Of a DNA stretch of 64,000 nt, positions 24,924 to 33,375 are shown one piece after another (position 1 is the first letter of the stretch; each line of letters starts with the position of its first letter). Source of the stretch: Bacteroidales bacterium UBA3290. GTDB lineage: Bacteria; Bacteroidota; Bacteroidia; Bacteroidales; UBA932. Where the stretch lies: positions 24,390 to 88,389 of the forward strand of contig DETK01000045.1 of the NCBI GenBank assembly GCA_002361615.1, written 5' to 3'. The translations under genes were made by a program, and so were the position numbers. The notes beneath the pieces were generated by a model, which was not told the DNA's origin, searched no databases, and worked only from the letters and a program-made list of their open reading frames with translations.

Positions 24924-27848
24924 TCAGAAGCGGCGTCCGCCACCCCATCCGCCGGGGCCGCGGCCAGGACCGCCGGGACCACCGGGCCCGCGCATGCCAC
25001 CGCGCTGACCGCCGAAGTTGCCGAAACGGTAGGTCAGGCTCAGCATGACGTAGCGGCCGAGCGTGTTGTTCTGCGTATCCTGCACGTAGTTGTCACGGGT
25101 CGAGCGATAAGTGTTGCGCGACTGGTTGAGGATGTCATAGACCTTCAGGGCCAGGGTGAACTGGTTCTTGAAGAGTTGCTTGCTGATTTCCGCGTTCCAT
25201 ACCAGGGTAGGATCGTTGTAACCGGCGTTGTAGCCGTTGTAGAAGGTGTAGCGTGCATCGGTCTGGAAGTTGATCACATCGGGAATCTTGGCGATCACCT
25301 GTCCCTGCACGTTGCTCGTCCAGGTAGCCGGACGATTGCTTTCGTTGATGGTGTACCAGGTCTTGGAATAGCGGGTGCCGCCGCCGAGGGATGCCTCGAA
25401 GATGTCGTCGCGGAAGACCAGGCGGAGGTTTTCACCGGCTGACAGGGTCTGGTAGCCGTTCTGCGTATAGTTCGCCAGATTCAGGTAGGAACTCTTGTCG
25501 GTGCCGTCGATCGACGCGTCGCCCACAAGAGAAACGCCCGTCGAGAAGTTGGTGTTGGTGAACGACATGATCGAGAACTTGCTCTTGGCGATCGGCGTAT
25601 TGAACATGATGAAGGTTCCGGCAGTCCAGGCGCCCCGCTCATTGTTCATCGGCACGGTGTAGGTGACGCCCCGGCTGTCCTGCCAGCTGGCGTTGACGAT
25701 ATTGTTGACGCGGTACGACACGTTCGCGTTGACGTTGAACGAGGCGTAGGTCTTCATGTTGGTCGAATTGTAGCGCACCGACATATTGTGGGCGAAAGAA
25801 GGGGTCAGGCCCATGTTACCGAGCGTCACGCGCTGCGGGTTCGAGTTGTCGGGCACCGGCATCATCTGGGTCAGGCTCGGCTGCGAGGAGTTGCCGCGGT
25901 AGTTGATGCGCAGCATCTGGGCGTCGCTGAAGTTGATGTCGATGCGGGCGTTCGGCGACCAGTTGAGCACCTTGAGCGTGGTGTCGAGCGAATTGAGGCC
26001 GCGGACGGTGCGGTTGTGCGTGGTCTGCGGCTGCAGGCTGGCACCGATTGTGATGTTGTATTTCTCTTCCTGCTTGCGGAGGTTGATACCGGCGTTCTGG
26101 CGATGTACCTCGTTGGAGATGTCGCTGCTGAAGAGATCGTCCTTCACGTTGTAGCCGCCCACACCTTTATCATACGTATCCTTGGTGGAAGTGCTCCGCG
26201 AATAATTGTAGGAATAATTGGCTTCCAGGTAGAAGTTCTTGCCCAGCGGCTCGGTGTAGGACACGCGGCCGTTCATGCCGACCGTCCGTGACTTGGTCCG
26301 GTACATCTGGTCCACGATCGTGGAGTCGATGATATAATCGCCGGTACGGTCTTCCATCGCCCGGTCGTCATAGGTGAACGCACGGGTGAGCGACTGGTTG
26401 TAACCCTCCATATTGTCGTTGCTGAACGAATAACGCGCATTGACCGAAATGGTACGGCCGGGCTTGCCGAGGCGCTGGCGCCACAGGATACGGCCGTTGG
26501 CGCGCTGGTTGTGGCTGTCGCCGAAGGAGGCGCTGTTACCGTCGTTGACCTTGCGGGTGAGATTGCCCGTCAGCTTGTCGGTGGAGAAGGTGCTCCGGTC
26601 TTCGAAGTCGCCCCAGCCGATGTTGAAGTTCGGTTCGAAGAGCAGCGAGGTGTTCTTGGAAATCTTCCAGTCGGCACGGGCACCGGCGCGGACACCCCAG
26701 GTGCTGGTACGGGTGAATCCCTCGTCCGCGGCGATGAGGCTGGAGCCGTCTTTCTGGAAGGTCTGACGGAGCGTCTTCTCTTCTACGAGGCGCTCATTGC
26801 CGTTGAACATGGCGTTGCCCACGATTTCGGACTTGTCGTTCCAGGTATAGCCGCCGTTGAAACCGGCCATATAGGAGCTCGAGATGCCGTTGCCGCCGAA
26901 GCCGCCGCCACCCATTCCGCCGCGCATGCCGCCGCCGCGCATACCGCCCATCGCACCGGCCGCCATGTCGTTGAAACCACGGTTGTTGGTATTGTTGGCG
27001 TTGCCGATGAAAGCCAGCTGGGATTTCTCCGTGAAGTTGGCCACCATAGCCGCCGTCTGGTAGCGCAGATCGTTTACGGCGCCCTTGCCCTGCATGTCAT
27101 ATCCGCCACCGCCCATCACATTGCCGAACCAGCCGTTCATCATGCCTTTGCGGACGCCCAGGTCGAGGACGGTTTCCTCTTCCCCATCGTCGATGCCCGT
27201 GAACTCAGCCTGTTCCGACTTCTTGTCCACGATGCTGACACGCTCGATGATGTTGGCGGGAAGGTTCTTGCTGGCGATTGAAGGATCGTCGAGGAAGAAC
27301 TGCTTGCCGTCGATCTGGATCTTGGAGATGGTCTTGCCGTTGGCGGTGATGCTGCCGTCGGAGCTGACCTCCACGCCCGGAAGTTTCTTGAGCAGGTCTT
27401 CCAGCACGTCGTTGTCGCCCGATTTGATCAGGGTCACGTTGTGCGTGACGGTGTCTTTCTTGACGATGATCGGGTTGCCGACATCCGTGACCGTGGCGCC
27501 CTTGAGGAAGTTTGCCTGGACGGCCATCGTTTTGGTGCCCAGGTCGGTGTCCTTGCGGATGTCGACGACTTCTTCATAGTTGTCGTAGCCCATCAGCATC
27601 GCAGAAACCTTATACTTGCCGGCAGGAATGCCTTTGATCTCGGCCAAACCGGCATCGTCGCTCTGGGAATACTTCAGCACATCGGTCTTCCCGTCGGGTG
27701 TGACAGCTACGGTAGCATAGCCTACGGGCTCGCCGTTATCTTTATCTACCAGCTTGATTTTCAGATTGTAACTTTGTGCCTGGACTGCCGTTGCCAGGCA
27801 GAGTGTAAGGAGGGTCAGCAAAACGGACCGGAAGAAACTGTATTTCAT
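24924..27848 (-). CDS. Outer-membrane beta-barrel protein, TonB-dependent receptor-like
   Basis: This 974-residue protein has a signal peptide (cleavage after AVQAQ), a CarboxypepD-regulatory-like beta-sandwich (about 25-110, GEPVGYATVAV), a plug-like domain (about 120-230, LLKKLPGVEVSSDGSITANG) and a large C-terminal barrel of the OMP_b-brl_3 type. Two Gly-rich loops, one near residues 300-330 (MRGGGMRGGM) and one at the extreme C-terminus (GGPGRGPGGWGGG), are unusual. No SusD partner is next door, so this is not a classical SusCD pair. The role, transport or surface export, is unknown. ATG 27848 was chosen because the signal peptide starts there. Confidence 0.9.
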   Translation of the reverse strand: MKYSFFRSVLLTLLTLCLATAVQAQSYNLKIKLVDKDNGEPVGYATVAVTPDGKTDVLKYSQSDDAGLAEIKGIPAGKYKVSAMLMGYDNYEEVVDIRKDTDLGTKTMAVQANFLKGATVTDVGNPIIVKKDTVTHNVTLIKSGDNDVLEDLLKKLPGVEVSSDGSITANGKTISKIQIDGKQFFLDDPSIASKNLPANIIERVSIVDKKSEQAEFTGIDDGEEETVLDLGVRKGMMNGWFGNVMGGGGYDMQGKGAVNDLRYQTAAMVANFTEKSQLAFIGNANNTNNRGFNDMAAGAMGGMRGGGMRGGMGGGGFGGNGISSSYMAGFNGGYTWNDKSEIVGNAMFNGNERLVEEKTLRQTFQKDGSSLIAADEGFTRTSTWGVRAGARADWKISKNTSLLFEPNFNIGWGDFEDRSTFSTDKLTGNLTRKVNDGNSASFGDSHNQRANGRILWRQRLGKPGRTISVNARYSFSNDNMEGYNQSLTRAFTYDDRAMEDRTGDYIIDSTIVDQMYRTKSRTVGMNGRVSYTEPLGKNFYLEANYSYNYSRSTSTKDTYDKGVGGYNVKDDLFSSDISNEVHRQNAGINLRKQEEKYNITIGASLQPQTTHNRTVRGLNSLDTTLKVLNWSPNARIDINFSDAQMLRINYRGNSSQPSLTQMMPVPDNSNPQRVTLGNMGLTPSFAHNMSVRYNSTNMKTYASFNVNANVSYRVNNIVNASWQDSRGVTYTVPMNNERGAWTAGTFIMFNTPIAKSKFSIMSFTNTNFSTGVSLVGDASIDGTDKSSYLNLANYTQNGYQTLSAGENLRLVFRDDIFEASLGGGTRYSKTWYTINESNRPATWTSNVQGQVIAKIPDVINFQTDARYTFYNGYNAGYNDPTLVWNAEISKQLFKNQFTLALKVYDILNQSRNTYRSTRDNYVQDTQNNTLGRYVMLSLTYRFGNFGGQRGGMRGPGGPGGPGRGPGGWGGGRRF

Positions 27849-27926
27849 ATAAAAAGGTGTATCAAAAATCAACGCATCTTAGACTCGCGTCCGGATGGAA
27901 AGTTAAACCGGGAAGTACTTTTTTTA

Positions 27927-28508
27927 CTATTTTTCGGCTTCCACGCCTTCCTGCACGCGGCCGGGATGCGCTTCTATGAAGGATTTCCAGTTGCGGGAGG
28001 ACGAAGTGTCCACAAGCGGACTGGTCAACTGGTAAAAATGGCACATGGCGATGGCCAGCGCGTCGGTCGCATCGAGGAATTTGGCGTCGTCGAGCGATGT
28101 ATGGAGCGTCTTCTCCATCAGGAGCTTGACCTGCTCCTTCGATGCGTCGCCGCGGCCCGTGATGGCCATCTTCACCTTGCGGGGCGCATATTCGAAGACC
28201 GGGATCTGCCGGTGCAGGGCCGCGGCGATGGCCGCTCCCTGGGCCCGGCCGAGCTTGAGCATCGACTGCACGTTCTTGCCGTAGAACGGCGCCTCGATGG
28301 CCAGGTCATCCGGGGCATAACGCTCCATCAGCGCCCCGACGCCTTCGAAGATGCGGCTCAGCTTCAGGAAGTGGTCCTTCTCCTTGCGCAGGTCGATCAC
28401 GCCCATATCCACATAGTGGACGCTCTTCTTATCTACGAGAATGACCCCGTAACCAAGGATGTTGGTACCGGGGTCGATTCCCAGGATAATGCGTTGCTGC
28501 GCGGCCAT
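27927..28508 (-). CDS. ruvC: Holliday junction resolvase
   Basis: This 193-residue protein has GIDPGTNILGYGV (catalytic Asp near residue 11), AIEAPFYGKN (Glu near 71) and a C-terminal DATDALAIAMCH with two further acidic residues. These are the conserved catalytic residues of RuvC, which cuts Holliday junctions during recombination with RuvAB. The length is slightly above average due to a C-terminal tail. It overlaps the serS gene by 1 bp, so both are in one leftward operon. Confidence 0.96.
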   Translation of the reverse strand: MAAQQRIILGIDPGTNILGYGVILVDKKSVHYVDMGVIDLRKEKDHFLKLSRIFEGVGALMERYAPDDLAIEAPFYGKNVQSMLKLGRAQGAAIAAALHRQIPVFEYAPRKVKMAITGRGDASKEQVKLLMEKTLHTSLDDAKFLDATDALAIAMCHFYQLTSPLVDTSSSRNWKSFIEAHPGRVQEGVEAEK

Positions 28509-29779
28509 CAGATCAGGTCGAAACCGGTGTACTTGCGCAGCACCTCGGGCACGACGATGTGGCCGTCGGCGGTCTGGTAGTTCTCGATGATGGTGGCCAG
28601 GATGCGCGGAAGGGCCAGTGAGCTGCCGTTGAGCGTATGGGCGAGCTGCGTTTTGCCGTTCTCATCCTTATAGCGGAGTTTCAGGCGGTTGGCCTGATAG
28701 GATTCGAAGTTCGAGACCGAGCTGACTTCGAGCCAGCGCTGCTGTGCGGCGGAGAACACCTCGAAGTCGTAGGTGATGGCGGAGGTGAAGCTCATGTCGC
28801 CGCCGCAGAGCCGCAGGATGCGGTACGGCAGGCCGAGGCCCTGTACCAGCGTCTCTACGTGGGCGACCATCTCGTCGAGAGCGGCGTAGGAATTCTCCGG
28901 GAGCTCGAGGCGGACGATCTCCACCTTGTCGAACTGGTGCAGGCGGTTCAGGCCGCGTACGTCCTTGCCATAGGAGCCGGCTTCACGGCGCCAGCACGGC
29001 GTGTAGGCCGTCATCTTGACGGGGAAATCTTCCGGCTTGAGGATCACGTCGCGATAGATGTTGGTCACGGGAACTTCCGCGGTCGGAATCATATAGAAAC
29101 CGTCGAGCGGGGCGAAGTACATCTGCCCCTCCTTGTCGGGGAGCTGGCCGGTACCGAAACCGGAATCGGCGTTGACCATATAAGGCGGCTGATATTCCAG
29201 GTAGCCGGCATCGGTATTCTTCTCCAGGAACCAGGAGATGAGCGCGCGCTGGATCTTCGCACCTTTGCCTTTATAGACGGGGAAACCGGCGCCGGTGAGC
29301 TTCACGCCCAGGTCGAAGTCGATGATATCGAGCTTCTTGACCAGTTCCCAGTGCGGCAGGGCGTGCTCCGGCAGATGCGGTTCGGGGCCGCCTTTCTTGA
29401 CCACGAGATTGTCTTCTGCGGTACGGCCTTCCGGCACGAGGGCGCAGGGAAGGTTCGGCAGCAGGACGACGAGTTCCTGTTGTTTCTTCTCCGCTTCGGC
29501 CATTTTCTCTTCGAGCGCCTTGGACTGCTCTTTCAGTTCGGCGACCGATTTCTTGGCGGCTTCCGCCTCGTCGCGGCGGCCCTGTTTCATCAGGGAACCG
29601 ATCTCGGCGGCCTTGGCTTTCTGCTGCGCCAGGCAGGCGTCCAGTTCCGTCTGGGCGGCACGGCGCTGACGGTCCATATCCAGGATCTGGTAAACGATAT
29701 CTTTGGCATCGAAATGCTTGACCTGCAGGCGTTCGATGACGAATTCGGGATTTTCGCGGAGAAGTTTGAGGGTTAACAT
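28508..29779 (-). CDS. serS: Seryl-tRNA synthetase
   Basis: This 423-residue protein has an N-terminal long coiled coil (about 30-105) that binds the long variable arm of tRNA-Ser, and a class II catalytic core. The core shows motif 2 (PCWRREAGSYGKDVRGLNRLHQF) and motif 3 (NGSSLALPRILATIIENYQ). It charges tRNA-Ser with serine using ATP. Length is normal. A TATATTTG promoter at 29802-29809 drives serS-ruvC. Confidence 0.97.
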   Translation of the reverse strand: MLTLKLLRENPEFVIERLQVKHFDAKDIVYQILDMDRQRRAAQTELDACLAQQKAKAAEIGSLMKQGRRDEAEAAKKSVAELKEQSKALEEKMAEAEKKQQELVVLLPNLPCALVPEGRTAEDNLVVKKGGPEPHLPEHALPHWELVKKLDIIDFDLGVKLTGAGFPVYKGKGAKIQRALISWFLEKNTDAGYLEYQPPYMVNADSGFGTGQLPDKEGQMYFAPLDGFYMIPTAEVPVTNIYRDVILKPEDFPVKMTAYTPCWRREAGSYGKDVRGLNRLHQFDKVEIVRLELPENSYAALDEMVAHVETLVQGLGLPYRILRLCGGDMSFTSAITYDFEVFSAAQQRWLEVSSVSNFESYQANRLKLRYKDENGKTQLAHTLNGSSLALPRILATIIENYQTADGHIVVPEVLRKYTGFDLI

Positions 29780-29801
29780 CGTTCTATTTTTTTATAGCGC
29801 G

Positions 29802-29809
29802 CAAATATA
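29802..29809 (-). promoter_or_regulatory. Promoter -7 box of serS-ruvC
   Basis: TATATTTG on the minus strand lies 22 bp upstream of the serS ATG and directly downstream of the rpmA terminator. Confidence 0.5.
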
Positions 29810-29810
29810 C

Positions 29811-29843
29811 AAAAAAAGAGGAAAACCTGACAGGTCTTCCTCT
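29811..29843 (-). terminator. Intrinsic terminator of rplU-rpmA
   Basis: AGAGGAA plus ACCTG pairs with CAGGT plus TTCCTCT (29817-29843). On the minus strand the stem is followed by seven T residues. Confidence 0.75.
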
Positions 29844-29869
29844 CTTTTATCTTCAATCCTGAAACCGCA

Positions 29870-30139
29870 CTAGGCTTCCGCCTTCGGCATGGGGACGACG
29901 GACACATAGGACTTGTCGCCCAGTTTCTTCTTGAAAGTGACAACACCGTCGACGAGTGCGAACAGGGTGTGGTCTTTACCCATACCTACGTTTTCACCCG
30001 GATAGTGGACAGTGCCTCTTTGACGGACGAGGATATTGCCGGCTTTGCAGATCTGACCACCGAACAATTTGACGCCCAAACGTTTGCTTTGTGATTCACG
30101 GCCGTTCTTGGAACTACCTACACCTTTTTTGTGTGCCAT
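29870..30139 (-). CDS. rpmA: Large ribosomal subunit protein bL27
   Basis: This 89-residue basic protein begins [22 protein letters not shown] and contains [26 protein letters not shown], the bL27 signature. The N-terminus reaches the peptidyl-transferase centre. Unlike Firmicutes L27 it has no cleavable leader. It follows rplU by 26 bp, the usual pair. Confidence 0.97.
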   Translation of the reverse strand: MAHKKGVGSSKNGRESQSKRLGVKLFGGQICKAGNILVRQRGTVHYPGENVGMGKDHTLFALVDGVVTFKKKLGDKSYVSVVPMPKAEA

Positions 30140-30165
30140 AATTCGTTCTTGTTTTTAATGGTTAG

Positions 30166-30474
30166 TTAAGCAATGCCTTCGATCTGGAGTTTCGTAAGAT
30201 ACTGGCGGTGACCGTTCTTCTTCTGATAGCCCTTGCGACGCTTCTTCTTGAAGATGATCACTTTGTCACCCTTGCAATGCTCGACGACGGTAGCCTTCAC
30301 AGCTGCGCCATCGATGTAGGGGGCACCGACCTTGACGTCACCCTCGTTGTCGAGAAGCAACACCTTGTCGAAAGAGAGAGCCTCACCGACCTCGGCAGCC
30401 TGACGGTTGACGAAGATCTGCTTGCCCGCTTCCACTTTGAACTGTTGTCCTGCAATGTCTACGATTGCGTACAT
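30166..30474 (-). CDS. rplU: Large ribosomal subunit protein bL21
   Basis: This 102-residue protein starts MYAIVDIAGQQFKVE and ends in the basic KKKRRKGYQKKNGHRQ segment typical of bL21. It is the first gene of the rplU-rpmA operon. The leader from the promoter is about 95 bases and AT-rich. Confidence 0.97.
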   Translation of the reverse strand: MYAIVDIAGQQFKVEAGKQIFVNRQAAEVGEALSFDKVLLLDNEGDVKVGAPYIDGAAVKATVVEHCKGDKVIIFKKKRRKGYQKKNGHRQYLTKLQIEGIA

Positions 30475-30573
30475 AAATAAATTTTGTTTAAAAAATTTAC
30501 AACCGTAAGCGGATAGCCTTGTAACTATCTCTTAATCACTAGCTTAACGATTATCTAACAATGTTTAGGGATG

Positions 30574-30604
30574 CAAAGATACGCAATTAATCCGATTCTG
30601 CAAA
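30574..30604 (-). promoter_or_regulatory. Promoter of rplU-rpmA
   Basis: On the minus strand, TTTG (30601-30604), 19 bp and TATCTTTG (30574-30581) make a consensus Bacteroidota promoter. It abuts the 3' end of the upstream aminotransferase gene. Confidence 0.75.
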
Positions 30605-30605
30605 T

Positions 30606-31805
30606 TTATTTGACCCGGCCGGGGTAGGTTTCGAGGGCTTTTTCGAGGCAGACCAGGGCGTGGCGGAGGTCTTCTTCCTTGAGGACGTAGGCCAGGCGGA
30701 TCTGGTTGGTGCCGAGGCCCTTGGTGGCGTAGAAGCCGGCCATCGGGGCAACCATCACGGTCTCACCGTTGTAGTTGAACTCCTCGAGGAGCCATTTGGC
30801 GAACTTCTCGGCATCGTCGACCGGGAGCTGGGCGGCTGCATAGAAGGCACCCATCGGACGGGGAGCGATCACGCCCTTCATCTTCTGGAGACCGTCGATC
30901 AGCACGTCGCGGCGATGGATGTACTCGTCGCGGACAGCCTTGAAGTAGGATGCCGGGGCGTCGAGCGCTCCTTCGGCTGCGATCTGGCCGTAGGACGGCG
31001 AGCAGAGACGGGCCTGTGCGTAACGCATCACGGCGGCCATCACTTCCTTGTTGCGGGATACCAGATAGCCGATGCGCGCACCGCAGAGGCTGTAGCGCTT
31101 CGACACGGAGTCAAGCAGGATGACGTTCTGCTCCAGGCCGGGGATGTGCATGCAGGAGAAGTGCGGTTCGTCGGTGTAGCAGAATTCACGGTACACTTCA
31201 TCGGCGAAGATGAACAGACCGTATTTCTTGGCGATTTCGCCCAGTTCGAGCAGCGCCTTCTTCGTGTAGAGGCAGCCCGTGGGGTTGCCCGGGTTGCAGA
31301 TCACCACGCCTTTGGTCTTGGGGGTGATGTGCTTCTCCACCTCGCTCATCGGCGGAAGGGCGAAGCCGTCCTCGATATGCGTGGTGATGGGCACCAGTTT
31401 CACGTCGTTCTGGAGCGCGAAGGAGTTGTAGTTGGTATAGAACGGCTCGAAGACGATGACTTCGTCGTCGGGGTCGCAGGTCACGGAGAGGGCGATCTGC
31501 AGGGCCTCGCTGCCACCGTTAGTAATGTTGATGTCGGCAGCCTCCACGTTGATGCCGATGCGCTGGTAGTAGCGCGCAACACCTTCACGCAGCGAGTCGT
31601 TGCCGCCGCTCTTGGCATAGGAAACGACCTTCAGCTTGTTGTTCTTCACGGCATCGAGGGCCTCTTCAGGCGACTCGATGTCGGGCTGGCCGATGTTCAG
31701 ATGATATACTTTGATGCCGCGTTTCTTGGCTGCGTCCGCGAAGGGGACGAGTTTGCGGATCGGAGAGGCGGGCATGGCCTGCGCCTTTTTGGATAGGGTA
31801 AGCAT
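30606..31805 (-). CDS. PLP-dependent aminotransferase, AspB-like class I
   Basis: This 399-residue fold-type I aminotransferase has NIGQPDI near residue 37, VVICNPGNPTGCLY with the conserved Asn near 173, FADEVYREFCY with Asp near 202, and the PLP lysine in DSVSKRYSLCGARIGY (about 237). It belongs to the large AAT-I/AspB group; aspartate, alanine or aromatic amino acids are all possible substrates. It is cytosolic. It starts 18 bp after the dacB stop, so the two may be co-transcribed. Confidence 0.88.
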   Translation of the reverse strand: MLTLSKKAQAMPASPIRKLVPFADAAKKRGIKVYHLNIGQPDIESPEEALDAVKNNKLKVVSYAKSGGNDSLREGVARYYQRIGINVEAADINITNGGSEALQIALSVTCDPDDEVIVFEPFYTNYNSFALQNDVKLVPITTHIEDGFALPPMSEVEKHITPKTKGVVICNPGNPTGCLYTKKALLELGEIAKKYGLFIFADEVYREFCYTDEPHFSCMHIPGLEQNVILLDSVSKRYSLCGARIGYLVSRNKEVMAAVMRYAQARLCSPSYGQIAAEGALDAPASYFKAVRDEYIHRRDVLIDGLQKMKGVIAPRPMGAFYAAAQLPVDDAEKFAKWLLEEFNYNGETVMVAPMAGFYATKGLGTNQIRLAYVLKEEDLRHALVCLEKALETYPGRVK

Positions 31806-31823
31806 TATGGATGGATTTGGGTT

Positions 31824-33320
31824 TTATTGTTGCATGGCTCCGTATTTGCCGAGCTCCTCGAGGAAGCCCTCGATCTTGGGCTGGACCTTGCTGGTCGGGC
31901 AGTCGTAGTTGTTGACCAGGATCGCGAAGCGGATCAGCCCGCGCTTCGAATCGACATAGCCGGCATAGCAGCGTACGCTGGAGAGCGAACCGCTCTTGGC
32001 ATAGATGGTTTTCTTGATTTCGGGATCGGCCTTCCGGAGCACGTTCTCAAGGGTGCCGGGACGGCCCGGGCCCGGGAAGGTCTCCTTGTATTCCTTGAAA
32101 TCGGGACTCGTGGCCATCATCTTGTAGAAGTTGGTGAAGAAGCGCGGGGAAACGTAGTTCTGGCGGGAGAGGCCGCTGCCGTCGTCCTGCGTATAGCCGT
32201 ATGTCGAGACGCCCCGGTCTTTGAGGTATTCCTTGATGATGCGGCGCGCCTGGCTGTAGGACACGTTCATGCACTCCTTGCCGGTCTTGCGCTCGAGGAG
32301 GGTCTTGCCCACCATCTTGAAGATGGTCTCGGCGAAGAAGTTGTTGCTGATGGTATTGGTTACCTTGACGATGCGGCGCAGTTCGGGCGAGAAGGTCTCG
32401 GCGATGTATTTCAGGTCTTTCTGGGCGGGGACGGCATAGTCGTACGCCATCTGGCGCACGTCGGTGACACCCTTGCAGCCGATGCCGTTCTTCTGGAGGT
32501 AGGCCGCGAATTCAGAGGCGCAGGTGGCGGGACCGTACTTATTCGACTGGACCAGCGTGCGGGGTTTGGCGTCGATGCCGTAGGTACCCACAAACTTGCC
32601 GATCGGGGTGATGCTGGAGGCGAAGTATTCGGTGTTGTCGCCGTCGCCTTTTTCACCCGTGGTCACTTCATTGATGTAGGTCATATAGGGAGAGTACGGG
32701 CCGACCGGGGTGATGCGGACCGGATCGCCCACGAACGCACCGGCTTCCACCTCGAAATAGGTGAGATTCTCGCAGAAAGACAGGCCGGACGTTCCGCTGC
32801 CATAGTCGTAACCGATGTTGCCGTAAGACCAGCTGGAAGGGATGGATTCCTCTTCGTAGATGCGGTCGTCGCCCACGATGCGGCCGTTGATGCGCCGGAT
32901 GCCGGCTTTCTTGACGGCGCTGGCCCAGGCCTTGAAGACCGTGTCGATCGGCGTGGCGATCGTGTCGCGCGAGCCCAGGGTCGGGTCGGCGCCACCTACG
33001 ATGTAGAGGTTGCCATGCAGGACGCCGTTCTCGATCCGGCCGTCGTAGGCCACGCGGGTCGAGAAGCGGTAGTCCGGGCCGAGGACCTCGTAGCCGAGTC
33101 CCGTGGTGATGGTCTTCATCGTCGAGGCGGTGAGCAGGGGCATGTCGGGATTCCAGGCGGCGATCTGGCGGCCGCTCTCGTCGACGGCCAGGATGCCGAC
33201 GACGGCGTTGATCAGCAGCGAGTCGGTTTTCATCTGCTGGTCGATGTAGGTCTGGACACGGTTCTGGCCGAAGCTCATCAAGGGAATGAGCGTCAAGGCG
33301 ATCAGGATACTCTTTTTCAT
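31824..33320 (-). CDS. dacB: D-alanyl-D-alanine carboxypeptidase/endopeptidase, PBP4 type
   Basis: This 498-residue exported peptidase S13 has a signal peptide (cleavage near SFGQ, residue 19), catalytic motif STMK (Ser66, Lys69), SNN in TISNNFFAE and KSG in YAKSGSLSSVR. It trims or cleaves peptidoglycan peptide cross-links in the periplasm. The start at ATG 33318-33320 gives a proper signal peptide; the longer frame would overlap the divergent promoter. The gene is divergent from the racemase-like lipoprotein, with overlapping promoters. Confidence 0.93.
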   Translation of the reverse strand: MKKSILIALTLIPLMSFGQNRVQTYIDQQMKTDSLLINAVVGILAVDESGRQIAAWNPDMPLLTASTMKTITTGLGYEVLGPDYRFSTRVAYDGRIENGVLHGNLYIVGGADPTLGSRDTIATPIDTVFKAWASAVKKAGIRRINGRIVGDDRIYEEESIPSSWSYGNIGYDYGSGTSGLSFCENLTYFEVEAGAFVGDPVRITPVGPYSPYMTYINEVTTGEKGDGDNTEYFASSITPIGKFVGTYGIDAKPRTLVQSNKYGPATCASEFAAYLQKNGIGCKGVTDVRQMAYDYAVPAQKDLKYIAETFSPELRRIVKVTNTISNNFFAETIFKMVGKTLLERKTGKECMNVSYSQARRIIKEYLKDRGVSTYGYTQDDGSGLSRQNYVSPRFFTNFYKMMATSPDFKEYKETFPGPGRPGTLENVLRKADPEIKKTIYAKSGSLSSVRCYAGYVDSKRGLIRFAILVNNYDCPTSKVQPKIEGFLEELGKYGAMQQ

Positions 33321-33340
33321 AACCGGTTTCTTTATTCTTA

Positions 33341-33357
33341 CAAAAATAGTAAATTTG
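33341..33357. promoter_or_regulatory. Overlapping divergent promoters for dacB and the racemase-like gene
   Basis: TATTTTTG faces dacB (minus, 33341-33348) and TAAATTTG faces the racemase-like gene (plus, 33350-33357). The two -7 boxes are nearly adjacent, so the promoters may compete. Confidence 0.6.
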
Positions 33358-33375
33358 CAGTCTAAAACCAAAAAT

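Noticed and set aside
31827..33365. Long open frame opposite the dacB gene
   Set aside because: Antisense of a confidently identified peptidase; composition is that of GC-rich shadow frames.
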